Shown here piece after piece: positions 32,678-41,678 of a stretch of 64,000 nt of DNA. Source of the DNA: Fusicatenibacter saccharivorans (GTDB lineage Bacteria; Bacillota; Clostridia; Lachnospirales; Lachnospiraceae); assembly GCF_027667425.1 (NCBI RefSeq), contig NZ_JAQEGR010000002.1:239221-303220 (forward strand). Direction: 5' to 3'. Position 1 is the first letter of the stretch. Each line of letters starts with the position of its first letter. The notes beneath the pieces were generated by a model. That model did not search any database. It had not been told where the DNA came from and saw only the letters and a list, made by a program, of their open reading frames with translations. The position numbers and the translations under genes were made by a program.

Positions 32678-33064
32678 ATGGCTAAAGGACATAGAAGTCA
32701 GATTAAAAGAGCAAGAAATGCTAACAAAGATACCAGACCGTCTGCAAAGTTATCCTACGCTAGAATGTCTGCGCAGAAAGCTGGATTTGTTTTAGATGCA
32801 ATCCGCGGTAAAGACGTAACAACCGCACTTGGTATTGTAACTTATAACCCGAGATATGCCTCCAGCGTAGTGAAAAAACTGCTGGAGTCCGCAATCGCAA
32901 ACGCTGAGAACAACAACGGTCTTTCCAGAGAAAACCTGTATGTAGCTGAGTGCTTCGCTAACAAGGCTCCGACCATGAAGAGAATTCATCCGAGAGCACA
33001 GGGCAGAGCTTACAGAATCCTGAAGAGAAACAGCCACATCACGATTGTGTTAGACGAGAAATAA
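32678..33064 (+). CDS. rplV: 50S ribosomal protein L22
   Basis: A 128-residue L22 whose beta-hairpin lines the exit tunnel. It has ARMSAQKAGFVLDAIRGKDV, LLESAIANAENN and the C-terminal PRAQGRAYRILKRNSHITIV. A strong GAGAGGAGG site precedes the ATG. Confidence 0.98.
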   Translation: MAKGHRSQIKRARNANKDTRPSAKLSYARMSAQKAGFVLDAIRGKDVTTALGIVTYNPRYASSVVKKLLESAIANAENNNGLSRENLYVAECFANKAPTMKRIHPRAQGRAYRILKRNSHITIVLDEK

Positions 33065-33076
33065 GGAGGACATGTC

Positions 33077-33733
33077 ATGGGACAGAAAGTTAATCCACAC
33101 GGCCTGAGAGTCGGTGTTATTAAAGACTGGGATTCCAAATGGTATGCCGAGGGTGATTTCGCAGATAACCTCGTAGAGGACTACAACATCCGCACATACC
33201 TGAAGAAGAAACTGTACAGCGCAGGTGTTTCCAAGATCGAAATCGAAAGAGCATCTGACAGAGTAAAAGTTATCATCTACACCGCAAAACCGGGCGTTGT
33301 TATCGGTAAAGGCGGAGCAGAGATCGAGAAAGTAAAAGCTGAAGTTCAGAAACTGACTGACAAAAAGCTTATCGTAGATATCAAAGAAGTAAAAAGACCG
33401 GACCGCGATGCACAGCTCGTTGCTGAGAACATTGCATTACAGCTGGAAAACCGTATTTCCTTCCGTCGTGCTATGAAGTCTACCATGCAGCGTACGATGA
33501 GAGCTGGCGCTAAGGGAATCAAAACATCTGTATCCGGACGTCTTGGTGGAGCTGATATGGCTCGTACCGAGTTCTACAGCGAGGGAACTATTCCGCTGCA
33601 GACCCTGCGTGCCGATATCGATTATGGATTCGCTGAAGCAGATACCACTTACGGTAAAGTTGGCGTAAAAGCATGGATCTACAATGGCGAAGTACTTCCA
33701 ACCAGAACTAAAAAGGAAGGGAGCGAGAATTAA
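33077..33733 (+). CDS. rpsC: 30S ribosomal protein S3
   Basis: A 218-residue S3 with the start MGQKVNPHGLRVGVIKDWDS, a KH domain containing GVVIGKGGAEIEKVK, and the C-terminal domain (GRLGGADMARTE, ADIDYGFAEA). It forms part of the mRNA entry tunnel helicase. Two nt before rplP. Confidence 0.98.
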   Translation: MGQKVNPHGLRVGVIKDWDSKWYAEGDFADNLVEDYNIRTYLKKKLYSAGVSKIEIERASDRVKVIIYTAKPGVVIGKGGAEIEKVKAEVQKLTDKKLIVDIKEVKRPDRDAQLVAENIALQLENRISFRRAMKSTMQRTMRAGAKGIKTSVSGRLGGADMARTEFYSEGTIPLQTLRADIDYGFAEADTTYGKVGVKAWIYNGEVLPTRTKKEGSEN

Positions 33734-33735
33734 TT

Positions 33736-34173
33736 ATGTTAATGCCGAAGAGAGTAAAACGTCGTAAACAGTTCCGTGGTTCCATGAAGGGTAAAGCCCT
33801 CAGAGGAAACAAAATTAACTACGGTGAATTTGGTCTCGTAGCCCTTGAGCCATGCTGGATCAAATCCAACCAGATCGAGGCAGCCCGTATCGCCATGACA
33901 CGTTACATCAAACGTGGTGGTAAAGTTTGGATCAAAATTTTCCCGGACAAACCAGTAACCGCACAGCCGGCTGAAACCCGAATGGGTTCCGGAAAAGGTT
34001 CTCTGGAGTACTGGGTAGCAGTAGTAAAACCAGGCCGTGTAATGTTCGAAATCGCAGGTGTTCCGGAAGAAACAGCCCGCGAGGCATTACGTCTTGCCAT
34101 GCATAAGTTACCATGTAAATGCAAAGTTGTTTCTCGTGCAGACTTAGAAGGCGGTGATAACAGTGAAAACTAA
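33736..34173 (+). CDS. rplP: 50S ribosomal protein L16
   Basis: A 145-residue L16 binding near the A site. It has MPKRVKRRKQFRGSMKG, YGEFGLVALEPCWI, RMGSGKGSLEYWVAVVKPG and EALRLAMHKLPCK. The first ATG (33736) or the third codon ATG could be the start; the site lies in the end of rpsC. Its end overlaps rpmC by 11 nt. Confidence 0.97.
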   Translation: MLMPKRVKRRKQFRGSMKGKALRGNKINYGEFGLVALEPCWIKSNQIEAARIAMTRYIKRGGKVWIKIFPDKPVTAQPAETRMGSGKGSLEYWVAVVKPGRVMFEIAGVPEETAREALRLAMHKLPCKCKVVSRADLEGGDNSEN

Positions 34174-34372
34174 CGAATTTGTAAAAGATTTAAATACAAA
34201 GAGCGCAGCTGAGCTGAATGACGAATTAGTAGCTGCTAAAAAGGAACTCTTCAATTTAAGATTCCAGAATGCAACCAACCAGCTTGACAATACAAGCCGA
34301 ATCAAAGAGGTTCGCAAAAATATTGCAAGAATCCAGACTGTTATTGCCCAGAAGGCAAACGCAGCTGAGTAA
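34163..34372 (+). CDS. rpmC: 50S ribosomal protein L29
   Basis: A 69-residue L29, at the tunnel exit next to L23. I chose the GTG at 34163, giving MKTNEFVKDLNTKSAAEL as in homologs, with AAGGCGG upstream; another GTG at 34154 would add three residues. It overlaps the 3' end of rplP. It keeps ELFNLRFQNATNQLDN and the C-terminal IKEVRKNIARIQTV. Confidence 0.95.
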   Translation: MKTNEFVKDLNTKSAAELNDELVAAKKELFNLRFQNATNQLDNTSRIKEVRKNIARIQTVIAQKANAAE

Positions 34373-34388
34373 TTAGGAGGAAAATATC

Positions 34389-34646
34389 GTGGAAGAAAGA
34401 AATCTTAGAAAAACTCGCGTGGGCAAAGTTGTCAGCGATAAGATGGATAAGACTATCGTGGTTGCCATCGAAGACCATGTAAAACATCCTCTGTACAAGA
34501 AAATTGTAAAAAGCACATATAAGCTGAAAGCACACGATGCAAACAACGAGTGCCATGTAGGTGATACCGTACGAGTTATGGAAACAAGACCTTTATCCAA
34601 AGATAAGAGATGGAGACTTGTGGAGATCGTTGAGAAAGCGAAATAA
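34389..34646 (+). CDS. rpsQ: 30S ribosomal protein S17
   Basis: An 85-residue OB-fold S17, starting at a GTG (34389) with an AGGAGG site. It has RKTRVGKVVSDKMDKTIVVA, HPLYKKIVK and DTVRVMETRPLSKDKRWRLV. Confidence 0.97.
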   Translation: MEERNLRKTRVGKVVSDKMDKTIVVAIEDHVKHPLYKKIVKSTYKLKAHDANNECHVGDTVRVMETRPLSKDKRWRLVEIVEKAK

Positions 34647-34681
34647 ATAAGAGATCAGAATGCTAAAGGAGGAATACCAGC

Positions 34682-35050
34682 ATGATTCAGCAGGAAACTA
34701 GACTGAAAGTCGCTGACAACACCGGTGCAAAAGAAATCTTATGCATTCGTGTTATGGGCGGTTCTACAAGAAGATATGCCAACATTGGTGATGTAATCGT
34801 TGCTTCGGTCAAAGATGCAACACCAGGCGGCGTTGTTAAAAAAGGTGACGTAGTAAAAGCTGTTGTTGTAAGAAGCGTAAAAGGCGCTCGTCGTAAAGAC
34901 GGTTCTTACATCAAATTTGATGAGAACGCAGCAGTTATTATCAAAGATGACAAAACTCCAAAAGGAACCCGTATTTTTGGACCAGTAGCCAGAGAGCTTC
35001 GTGAGAAACAGTTCATGAAGATTGTTTCCTTAGCTCCGGAAGTATTATAG
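34682..35050 (+). CDS. rplN: 50S ribosomal protein L14
   Basis: A 122-residue L14, which forms an intersubunit bridge. It begins MIQQETRLKVADNTGAKEIL and has GSTRRYANIGDVIVASVKDA and KGTRIFGPVARELRE. First gene of the spc half; a 35 nt gap with AAAGGAGG separates it from rpsQ but no promoter is evident. Confidence 0.98.
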   Translation: MIQQETRLKVADNTGAKEILCIRVMGGSTRRYANIGDVIVASVKDATPGGVVKKGDVVKAVVVRSVKGARRKDGSYIKFDENAAVIIKDDKTPKGTRIFGPVARELREKQFMKIVSLAPEVL

Positions 35051-35060
35051 GAGGACAGCT

Positions 35061-35402
35061 ATGTCAATGAAGATTAAAAAAGGCGATACCGTAAAGGTAA
35101 TCGCCGGCAAAGATAAAGACAAAACCGGCAAAGTAGTCAGCGTTGACGTAAAGAACAACCGTGTTGTTGTTGAAGGCGTAAACATGATTACAAAGCATGA
35201 GAAACCGTCTATGAGCAATCAGCAGGGCGGAATCGTTAACAAAGAAGCTCCTATCGATGCATCCAACGTAATGCTGGTTGTAAAAGGAGTTCCGACCCGC
35301 GTTGGAATCAAAGTTGAGATGGTTGAGAAAAACGGCAAAACAAAAGCTGTTAGAACCCGCGTTGCAAAAGCAAAAGAGCTGAACGGCGCAGTAATTGATT
35401 AA
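35061..35402 (+). CDS. rplX: 50S ribosomal protein L24
   Basis: A 113-residue L24 with a KOW motif (KIKKGDTVKVIAGKDKDKTG) and VEGVNMITKHEKPS. An assembly initiator of the 50S. The ATG at 35061 has TAGGAGG upstream; the ATG two codons later is also possible. Confidence 0.97.
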   Translation: MSMKIKKGDTVKVIAGKDKDKTGKVVSVDVKNNRVVVEGVNMITKHEKPSMSNQQGGIVNKEAPIDASNVMLVVKGVPTRVGIKVEMVEKNGKTKAVRTRVAKAKELNGAVID

Positions 35403-35422
35403 GGAAGAGAGGAGGCAAAACC

Positions 35423-35962
35423 GTGAGTAGACTGAAAGATCTTTACAACGAGCAGATCGTTGATGCAATGACCAAAAAATTTGGATACAAAAACGTGATG
35501 GAAGTGCCGAAGCTCTCCAAAATCGTAATCAACATGGGTGTTGGTGAAGCTAAGGAGAACGCTAAACTTCTGGACGCTGCAATCAGTGATATGGAAGCTA
35601 TCACCGGACAGAAAGCAGTTACCACCAAAGCGAAAAATTCCGTAGCAAACTTTAAAATCCGTGAGGGTATGCCGATCGGATGCAAAGTTACCCTTCGTGG
35701 CGAGAAAATGTACGAGTTCGCAGACCGCCTGATCAACCTGGCACTGCCTCGTGTACGTGACTTCCGCGGCGTAAATCCGAACGCTTTCGATGGCAGAGGA
35801 AACTATGCTCTTGGTATCAAAGAGCAGCTGATTTTCCCAGAGATCGAGTATGATAAAGTTGATAAAGTCAGAGGTATGGACATTATCTTCGTTACCACTG
35901 CTAACACAGATGAAGAAGCTCGTGAATTACTGACATTATTCAACATGCCATTCGCAAAGTAA
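35423..35962 (+). CDS. rplE: 50S ribosomal protein L5
   Basis: A 179-residue L5 that binds 5S rRNA. The start is a GTG (35423) after GAGAGGAGG. It has YKNVMEVPKLSKIVINMGVG, KAKNSVANFKIREGMPIGCK and YALGIKEQLIFPEIEYDKV. Confidence 0.98.
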   Translation: MSRLKDLYNEQIVDAMTKKFGYKNVMEVPKLSKIVINMGVGEAKENAKLLDAAISDMEAITGQKAVTTKAKNSVANFKIREGMPIGCKVTLRGEKMYEFADRLINLALPRVRDFRGVNPNAFDGRGNYALGIKEQLIFPEIEYDKVDKVRGMDIIFVTTANTDEEARELLTLFNMPFAK

Positions 35963-35978
35963 TAGGAGGAATTGATTC

Positions 35979-36164
35979 ATGGCTAAAACAGCAATGAAAA
36001 TCAAACAGCAGCGCAAAGCTAAATTCTCTACAAGAGAATACAATCGTTGCAGAATTTGTGGCCGTCCACACGCATATTTAAGAAAATACGGAATCTGCAG
36101 AATCTGCTTCCGTGAATTAGCATACAAAGGCCAGATTCCTGGCGTTAAGAAAGCTAGTTGGTAA
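35979..36164 (+). CDS. rpsZ: 30S ribosomal protein S14, zinc-binding type
   Basis: A 61-residue S14 of the short zinc (C+) form. Two Cys pairs, CRICGRPH and CRICFRE (about residues 24-27 and 40-43), form the zinc ribbon. A zinc-free S14 paralog, if present, is outside the window. Confidence 0.98.
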   Translation: MAKTAMKIKQQRKAKFSTREYNRCRICGRPHAYLRKYGICRICFRELAYKGQIPGVKKASW

Positions 36165-36188
36165 AATTTTAGAAGGAGGCAAATTCAA

Positions 36189-36590
36189 ATGAGTATGAGT
36201 GATCCGATTGCAGATATGCTTACAAGAATCCGTAACGCTAACACTGCAAAACATGATACAGTAGATGTTCCGGCATCCAAAATGAAAATCGCAATCGCTG
36301 ATATCCTGGTAAACGAGGGATACATTGCAAAATATGAACTCAGCGATGAGGGTGCATTCCAGAATATGCACATCACCCTGAAATATGGCGCTGACAAAAA
36401 CGAGAAGATCATCACCGGTCTGAAGAGAATCTCCAAACCGGGTCTGAGAATCTATGTTGGCAAAGATGAGCTGCCGAGAGTACTTGGCGGACTTGGAATC
36501 GCTATTCTTTCCACAAACCAGGGTGTTATCACCGATAAAGAAGCTCGTAAGCTGCAGGTCGGCGGCGAGGTTCTGGCATTCGTTTGGTAA
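36189..36590 (+). CDS. rpsH: 30S ribosomal protein S8
   Basis: A 133-residue S8 with MSDPIADMLTRIRNAN, KRISKPGLRIYVGKDELPRV and GLGIAILSTNQGVITDKEAR. In E. coli S8 represses the spc operon. The 80 nt gap to rplF that follows holds a perfect gagagct/agctctc hairpin (about 36619-36639). Confidence 0.98.
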   Translation: MSMSDPIADMLTRIRNANTAKHDTVDVPASKMKIAIADILVNEGYIAKYELSDEGAFQNMHITLKYGADKNEKIITGLKRISKPGLRIYVGKDELPRVLGGLGIAILSTNQGVITDKEARKLQVGGEVLAFVW

Positions 36591-36670
36591 TAGAAACGAA
36601 ACAAGGCAACTGAAAACAGAGAGAGCTTAAAGCTCTCTCCGAAAATCTAAGTTAATAGGAGGAAATTGGT

Positions 36671-37210
36671 ATGTCACGTATTGGAAGACTGCCAGTGGCA
36701 ATTCCTGCAGGTGTAACAGTAGACATCCAGGAAAACAACCACGTTGTAGTAAAAGGACCAAAAGGAACATTAGAGAGAACTCTCCCGTCTGAAATGACCA
36801 TCAAACTGGAAGACGGACATGTAGTAGTTACAAGACCGAACGATCTGAAGAAAATGAAAGCTCTTCATGGTCTGACCAGAACTCTGATCCACAACATGGT
36901 AATTGGTGTTAGCGAAGGCTATACCAAAACACTGGAAGTAAACGGTGTAGGTTACAGAGCTGCAAAACAGGGCAACAAATTAGTTCTGTCTCTTGGATAT
37001 TCTCATCCGGTAGAGATGATCGATCCGGAAGGACTCTCCTCCGCTGTAGACGGCAACAAGATCATTGTTTCCGGTATCAGCAAAGAGAAAGTTGGCCAGT
37101 ATGCCGCTGAAATCAGAGACAAGAGAAGACCTGAGCCATACAAGGGCAAGGGAATCAAGTATGCTGATGAAGTGATCAGACGTAAAGTTGGTAAGACTGG
37201 TAAGAAATAA
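36671..37210 (+). CDS. rplF: 50S ribosomal protein L6
   Basis: A 179-residue L6 with duplicated fold, MSRIGRLPVAIPAGVTVDI at the start, GVSEGYTKTLEVNGVGYRA, and RRPEPYKGKGIKYADE-I at the end. Its site (AATAGGAGG) follows the intercistronic hairpin. Confidence 0.98.
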   Translation: MSRIGRLPVAIPAGVTVDIQENNHVVVKGPKGTLERTLPSEMTIKLEDGHVVVTRPNDLKKMKALHGLTRTLIHNMVIGVSEGYTKTLEVNGVGYRAAKQGNKLVLSLGYSHPVEMIDPEGLSSAVDGNKIIVSGISKEKVGQYAAEIRDKRRPEPYKGKGIKYADEVIRRKVGKTGKK

Positions 37211-37227
37211 TTAAGGAGAGTGTGAAC

Positions 37228-37596
37228 ATGATTAGTAAAGTATCAAGAGCGCAGATGCGCCAGAAAAAGCATAGAAGATTACGTAATCATATCGTAGGTA
37301 CTGCACAGCGTCCGCGTCTGTGTGTATTCCGCAGCAATAACCATATGTATGCTCAGATTATCGACGATACGATTGGAAATACTTTAGTTTCTGCTTCTAC
37401 TCTTCAGAAAGATGTTAAAGCAGAGCTTGAGAAAACCAACAATGTAGATGCAGCAGCATATCTTGGAACCGTTCTTGGAAAGAAAGCTGTAGAAGCAGGT
37501 ATTACTGAAGTTGTATTTGACCGTGGCGGATTCATCTACCAGGGAAAAATCCAGGCATTCGCAGACGCAGCTAGAGAAGCTGGGCTGGTATTCTAA
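37228..37596 (+). CDS. rplR: 50S ribosomal protein L18
   Basis: A 122-residue L18, the other 5S rRNA-binding protein with L5. It has RLRNHIVGTAQRPRLCVFRS and VVFDRGGFIYQGKIQAFADA. The ATG at 37228 is better placed after AAGGAG than the GTG at 37222. Confidence 0.97.
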   Translation: MISKVSRAQMRQKKHRRLRNHIVGTAQRPRLCVFRSNNHMYAQIIDDTIGNTLVSASTLQKDVKAELEKTNNVDAAAYLGTVLGKKAVEAGITEVVFDRGGFIYQGKIQAFADAAREAGLVF

Positions 37597-37616
37597 GAAA
37601 GGAAGGAAAAGAACAC

Positions 37617-38126
37617 ATGAAGCATACAATTATTGATGCAAGCCAGTTCGAACTGGAAGAAAAAGTCGTATCAATTAAGCGTGTTACAAAAGTTGTTAAA
37701 GGTGGTCGTAACTTCCGTTTCACAGCTTTAGTAGTTGTCGGCGACGGCAATGGACACGTAGGCGCAGGCCTTGGAAAAGCAGCCGAGATTCCGGAAGCTA
37801 TCCGCAAAGGTAAAGAAGACGCTATGAAGAAACTGGTAAGCGTAGCAATCAATGAGAACGGAAGTATCACTCATGACTACGTAGGTAAATTCGGAAGCGC
37901 AGAGGTTCTGTTAAAGAAAGCTCCTGAAGGTACTGGTGTCATCGCTGGTGGCCCAGCCCGTGCCGTAATCGAGTTAGCTGGTATTAAGAACATCCGTACA
38001 AAATCCCTTGGATCCAGAAATAAGCAGAACGTAGTTCTGGCTACCATCGCTGGTCTGTCTGAGCTGAAGACTCCAGAAGAAGTAGCAAGACTTCGCGGCA
38101 AATCTACAAACGAGATCTTTGCTTAA
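37617..38126 (+). CDS. rpsE: 30S ribosomal protein S5
   Basis: A 169-residue S5, with the N-terminal dsRBD-like domain (VSIKRVTKVVKGGRNFRFTA) and the VGDGNGHVGAGLGKAAEIPE segment where spectinomycin-resistance changes cluster in other species. The residues look wild type. Confidence 0.98.
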   Translation: MKHTIIDASQFELEEKVVSIKRVTKVVKGGRNFRFTALVVVGDGNGHVGAGLGKAAEIPEAIRKGKEDAMKKLVSVAINENGSITHDYVGKFGSAEVLLKKAPEGTGVIAGGPARAVIELAGIKNIRTKSLGSRNKQNVVLATIAGLSELKTPEEVARLRGKSTNEIFA

Positions 38127-38140
38127 GGAGGATGTGAAAA

Positions 38141-38323
38141 ATGGCAGATAAATTAAAAGTAACACTGGTGAAATCCCCGATCGGATGTGTTCCGAAACAC
38201 AGAAGAACCGTGGAAGCACTGGGTCTGAAAAAAGTTAACAAGACGGTAGAACTGCCGGATAACGCAGCAGTTCGCGGCATGGTTAATCAGGTTTCTTACC
38301 TGGTTAAAGTAGAAGAAGCATAA
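38141..38323 (+). CDS. rpmD: 50S ribosomal protein L30
   Basis: A 60-residue L30 with KVTLVKSPIGCVPKHRRTVE and MVNQVSYLVKVEE. Fourteen nt after rpsE with AAGGAGG. Confidence 0.97.
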   Translation: MADKLKVTLVKSPIGCVPKHRRTVEALGLKKVNKTVELPDNAAVRGMVNQVSYLVKVEEA

Positions 38324-38335
38324 GGAGGTACCGTA

Positions 38336-38776
38336 ATGGACTTATCTAATTTACAGCCGGCTGAAGGTTCCAGACAGAACGATAACTTCCGCAGAGGCCG
38401 TGGACATGGTTCAGGAAATGGTAAAACAGCAGGTAAAGGCCACAAAGGACAGAAAGCACGTTCCGGAGCACCGAGACCGGGATTTGAAGGTGGCCAGATG
38501 CCTTTATACAGACGTCTTCCGAAGAGAGGTTTCAAAAACAGAAACTCCAAGGAAATCGTTGGAATCAATGTAGATGCTCTGAATCGTTATGAGGACGGAG
38601 CTGTTGTAACCGTAGAAACTATGATTGAGACTGGTCTTGTTTCCAATCCGAGAGATGGCGTAAAAATCCTTGGAAACGGTGAAGTCACCAAAAAACTCAC
38701 TGTAAAAGCAAATGCTTTCAGCGAGAGCGCAAAGGCAAAAATTGAAGCGGCAGGTGGAACAGTCGAGGTGATCTAA
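38336..38776 (+). CDS. rplO: 50S ribosomal protein L15
   Basis: A 146-residue L15 with the Gly/Arg/Lys-rich N terminus (GRGHGSGNGKTAGKGHKGQ) and PLYRRLPKRGFKN. Its stop overlaps the secY start by one base, so SecY synthesis is tied to L15. Confidence 0.98.
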   Translation: MDLSNLQPAEGSRQNDNFRRGRGHGSGNGKTAGKGHKGQKARSGAPRPGFEGGQMPLYRRLPKRGFKNRNSKEIVGINVDALNRYEDGAVVTVETMIETGLVSNPRDGVKILGNGEVTKKLTVKANAFSESAKAKIEAAGGTVEVI

Positions 38777-40092
38777 TGTTTAAGACCTTTATCAATGCAT
38801 TTAAGGTCAAAGATGTTCGTCGCAAAATATTTTATGTGCTTATGATGCTTGTTGTCATCCGGTTAGGCTCTCAGATGCCTGTACCGGGTGTCAATACAAG
38901 CTTTTTTGCGAATTATTTTGCAAATAATACGAATGAGGCATTCAGCTTCCTGAATGCATTCACGGGCGGCGGTTTCGACCGTTTCTCCATCTTTGCTCTG
39001 AGTATTACACCGTACATTACTTCTTCCATCATTATTCAGCTGCTCACCATTGCAATTCCACGACTTGAGGAAATGCAGCGTGACGGCGAAGAGGGAAGAA
39101 AGAAAATGACTGCGATTACTCGTTATGTGACAGTAGGTCTTGCATTGTTTGAGTCTGTTGCCATGGCAGTAGGCTTTGGACGCCAGGGACTCCTCACCAC
39201 TTTTAACGCAGTTAATGTGATTGTTGTAGTGGCAGCTCTGACAGCCGGTTCTGCCTTCCTTATGTGGGTGGGAGAACAGATCAACGACAAGGGCGTTGGA
39301 AATGGTATTTCTATGGTCCTGTTAATCAACATCCTTTCCAGAATCCCGCAGGATATGGTAACCCTTTACGAAACCTTCGTAAAAGGCAAAACCATCGCGC
39401 GTGGTCTGCTGATGTGGATTATCATCGCTGTTGTGATCATCGCTGTTGTTGTGCTGGTACTGATCCTGAATGGCGCTGAGAGAAGAATTCCGGTACAGTA
39501 TTCCAAGAAAATGGCCGGAAGAAAAATGGTTGGCGGACAGTCATCCAATATTCCGCTGAAGGTAAATACAGCGGGCGTTATCCCGATCATCTTTGCATCA
39601 TCCATCATGTCTTTCCCATCGATTATCCTGTCGTTTGTCGGAAAGTCGGATATCAAAGGCATCGGCGGAACGCTGATCAAGATGCTGAATTCCAACAACT
39701 GGTTTGATAAAACCAATCCAGTTGCTTCGCTGGGCCTGATTCTCTACATTGTCCTTGTTATTTTCTTCGCTTATTTCTATACCTCCATCACCTTCAACCC
39801 GATGGAAGTTGCAGATAACATGAAAAAACAGGGCGGCTTTATCCCAGGCATCCGCCCGGGTAAATCCACGGTAGATTATCTGAACAATCTGCTCAGCTAT
39901 ATTATTTTTATCGGTGCAGCAGGTCTTACCATTGTTGCAGTGATTCCATTTTTCTTTAATGGATTTTTCAAAGCGAATGTATCCTTTGGAGGTACTTCTC
40001 TGATCATTATTGCCAGCGTAATTCTGGAAACCTTAAAACAGATTGAATCCATGATGCTGGTACGCAATTACAAAGGATTCTTAAACGATTAA
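38776..40092 (+). CDS. secY: Preprotein translocase subunit SecY
   Basis: A 438-residue channel protein with ten predicted membrane segments, the core of the SecYEG translocon. Typical blocks: RLGSQMPVPGV near the first helix, the plug-region segment with FSIFALSITPYITSSII, GNGISMVLLINI, and PGIRPGKSTVDYLNN with the cytoplasmic loop arginine needed for SecA work. Last gene of the S10-spc operon; a terminator and a new promoter precede adk. Confidence 0.98.
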   Translation: MFKTFINAFKVKDVRRKIFYVLMMLVVIRLGSQMPVPGVNTSFFANYFANNTNEAFSFLNAFTGGGFDRFSIFALSITPYITSSIIIQLLTIAIPRLEEMQRDGEEGRKKMTAITRYVTVGLALFESVAMAVGFGRQGLLTTFNAVNVIVVVAALTAGSAFLMWVGEQINDKGVGNGISMVLLINILSRIPQDMVTLYETFVKGKTIARGLLMWIIIAVVIIAVVVLVLILNGAERRIPVQYSKKMAGRKMVGGQSSNIPLKVNTAGVIPIIFASSIMSFPSIILSFVGKSDIKGIGGTLIKMLNSNNWFDKTNPVASLGLILYIVLVIFFAYFYTSITFNPMEVADNMKKQGGFIPGIRPGKSTVDYLNNLLSYIIFIGAAGLTIVAVIPFFFNGFFKANVSFGGTSLIIIASVILETLKQIESMMLVRNYKGFLND

Positions 40093-40099
40093 GGCATAA

Positions 40100-40138
40100 G
40101 AGGGACTGTCTGGATAAGACAGGCCCTTTCTTTTGTTT
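40100..40138 (+). terminator. Probable terminator of the S10-spc operon
   Basis: An agggactgtct/agacaggccct stem with one mismatch, a 5 nt loop and the tail TTCTTTTG. Confidence 0.7.
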
Positions 40139-40174
40139 AAAGCGCTTTTAAAGAGGCTTTAACAGAGAAAATTT

Positions 40175-40204
40175 TTGCTATTGTGGTTTATTTTATGGTA
40201 TAAT
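40175..40204 (+). promoter_or_regulatory. Promoter for adk-map-KOW-infA
   Basis: TTGCTA (40175-40180), an 18 nt spacer and TATAAT (40199-40204), 55 nt before the adk ATG. Confidence 0.7.
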
Positions 40205-40259
40205 AGGGTAAATTACACGCAGTGGATTGCTGCAAATTCAAACATGGGAGGAAAAGCGC

Positions 40260-40904
40260 ATGAAAATTATTATGTTGGGGGCACCTGGTGCCGGAAAAGG
40301 TACACAGGCAAAACAGATCGCTGCAAAATATGAGATTCCTCATATTTCAACCGGCGATATCTTCCGCGCAAATATCAAAGAGGGAACCGAGCTTGGAAAG
40401 AAAGCGAAAGCATTCATGGACAAGGGAGAACTCGTTCCAGACGAGCTGACCTGCGATCTTGTTGTAGACCGTATTTCCAAACCGGACGCAGCAAAGGGCT
40501 ACGTGCTGGATGGCTTCCCAAGAACGATTCCGCAGGCAGAGGCACTGACCAAAGCCCTGGAAGCACGCGGAGAGAAAATTGACTACGCAATCAATGTAGA
40601 AGTACCGGATGAAAATATCGTTCACCGTATGGGCGGACGCCGTGCCTGCATCGGATGCGGAGCAACCTATCATGTAGAATTTAACGCACCAAAGGTAGAA
40701 GATGTATGCGATACCTGCGGCGGCGAGCTGGTTCTCCGTGATGACGATAAACCTGAGACCGTACAGAAGAGACTGTCTGTATACCATGCTCAGACACAGC
40801 CTCTGATTGACTACTATAAGAAAGCCAATGTTCTGGTGGAAGTTGACGGAACCCAGGATATCAACGTGGTATTTCAGGATATAGTAAAGATTTTAGGAGC
40901 GTAA
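40260..40904 (+). CDS. adk: Adenylate kinase
   Basis: A 214-residue enzyme interconverting ATP, ADP and AMP. P-loop GAPGAGKGT is at residues 7-15, DGFPRT near 84-89, and the long LID domain carries a zinc site of the Gram-positive type (C-x2-C ... C-x2-C). The ATG at 40260 with GGGAGGAAAAGCG upstream is chosen over a reading from 40227. It starts a four-gene unit with map, a KOW protein and infA, with three nt to map. Confidence 0.97.
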   Translation: MKIIMLGAPGAGKGTQAKQIAAKYEIPHISTGDIFRANIKEGTELGKKAKAFMDKGELVPDELTCDLVVDRISKPDAAKGYVLDGFPRTIPQAEALTKALEARGEKIDYAINVEVPDENIVHRMGGRRACIGCGATYHVEFNAPKVEDVCDTCGGELVLRDDDKPETVQKRLSVYHAQTQPLIDYYKKANVLVEVDGTQDINVVFQDIVKILGA

Positions 40905-40907
40905 AGG

Positions 40908-41678
40908 ATGTCCATATCAATTAAAACTGCCCGGGAAATTGAAAAAATGCGCCGTGCCGGTGAACTGCTGGAGAAGGTACACGATGAATTAGGCCGCGCC
41001 ATCCATCCGGGAATGTCAACCTGGGAAATCAACAAGCTCGGAGAAGAGATGATCCGCAGCTTCGGATGCACTCCCAACTTTTTAAACTATAATGGGTATC
41101 CGGCTTCGATCTGCGTTTCTGTGAACGAAGAAGTGGTTCACGGAATCCCAAGTAAAAAACGGATTCTGAAAGAGGGCGACATTGTCAGCCTGGATGCGGG
41201 ACTTATCTATGAAGGATACCATTCCGACGCAGCCCGCACACACGCGGTCGGTGAGATCTCGCCGGAGGCAAGAAAACTGGTGGAAGTAACACGCCAGGCC
41301 TTTTTTGAAGGAATCAAATACGCAAAAGCAGGCCATCATCTTCATGAGATTTCGGCGGCGATCGGTGCATACGCAGAGAGCTTCGGCTACGGCGTTGTCC
41401 GCGACCTGGTAGGCCACGGCATCGGAACGCACCTGCACGAAGATCCGGCAGTGCCGAACTTCGCACAGCCAAGCCGCGGCGTCCGTCTGCAGCCTGGCAT
41501 GACGCTCGCCATCGAGCCGATGATCACAGCCGGAGGCTATGCAGTCAGATGGCTGGATGATGACTGGACTGTTGTGACAGAAGACGGCTCTCTTGCCGCA
41601 CATTATGAGAACACGATTCTGATTACGGAGGGAGAACCGGAAATTCTGACACTTTCGCATACGGAGGAGGATTTATGA
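40908..41678 (+). CDS. map: Methionine aminopeptidase, type I
   Basis: A 256-residue M24 metallopeptidase that removes the initiator methionine. Metal ligands are in place: the two Asp (SLDAG and HSDAART), the His in GHGIGTHLHE, Glu in IEPM, and a final Glu near AAHYENTI. It is the short form with no N-terminal zinc finger. Its last bases overlap the start of the KOW gene (ATGA). Confidence 0.97.
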   Translation: MSISIKTAREIEKMRRAGELLEKVHDELGRAIHPGMSTWEINKLGEEMIRSFGCTPNFLNYNGYPASICVSVNEEVVHGIPSKKRILKEGDIVSLDAGLIYEGYHSDAARTHAVGEISPEARKLVEVTRQAFFEGIKYAKAGHHLHEISAAIGAYAESFGYGVVRDLVGHGIGTHLHEDPAVPNFAQPSRGVRLQPGMTLAIEPMITAGGYAVRWLDDDWTVVTEDGSLAAHYENTILITEGEPEILTLSHTEEDL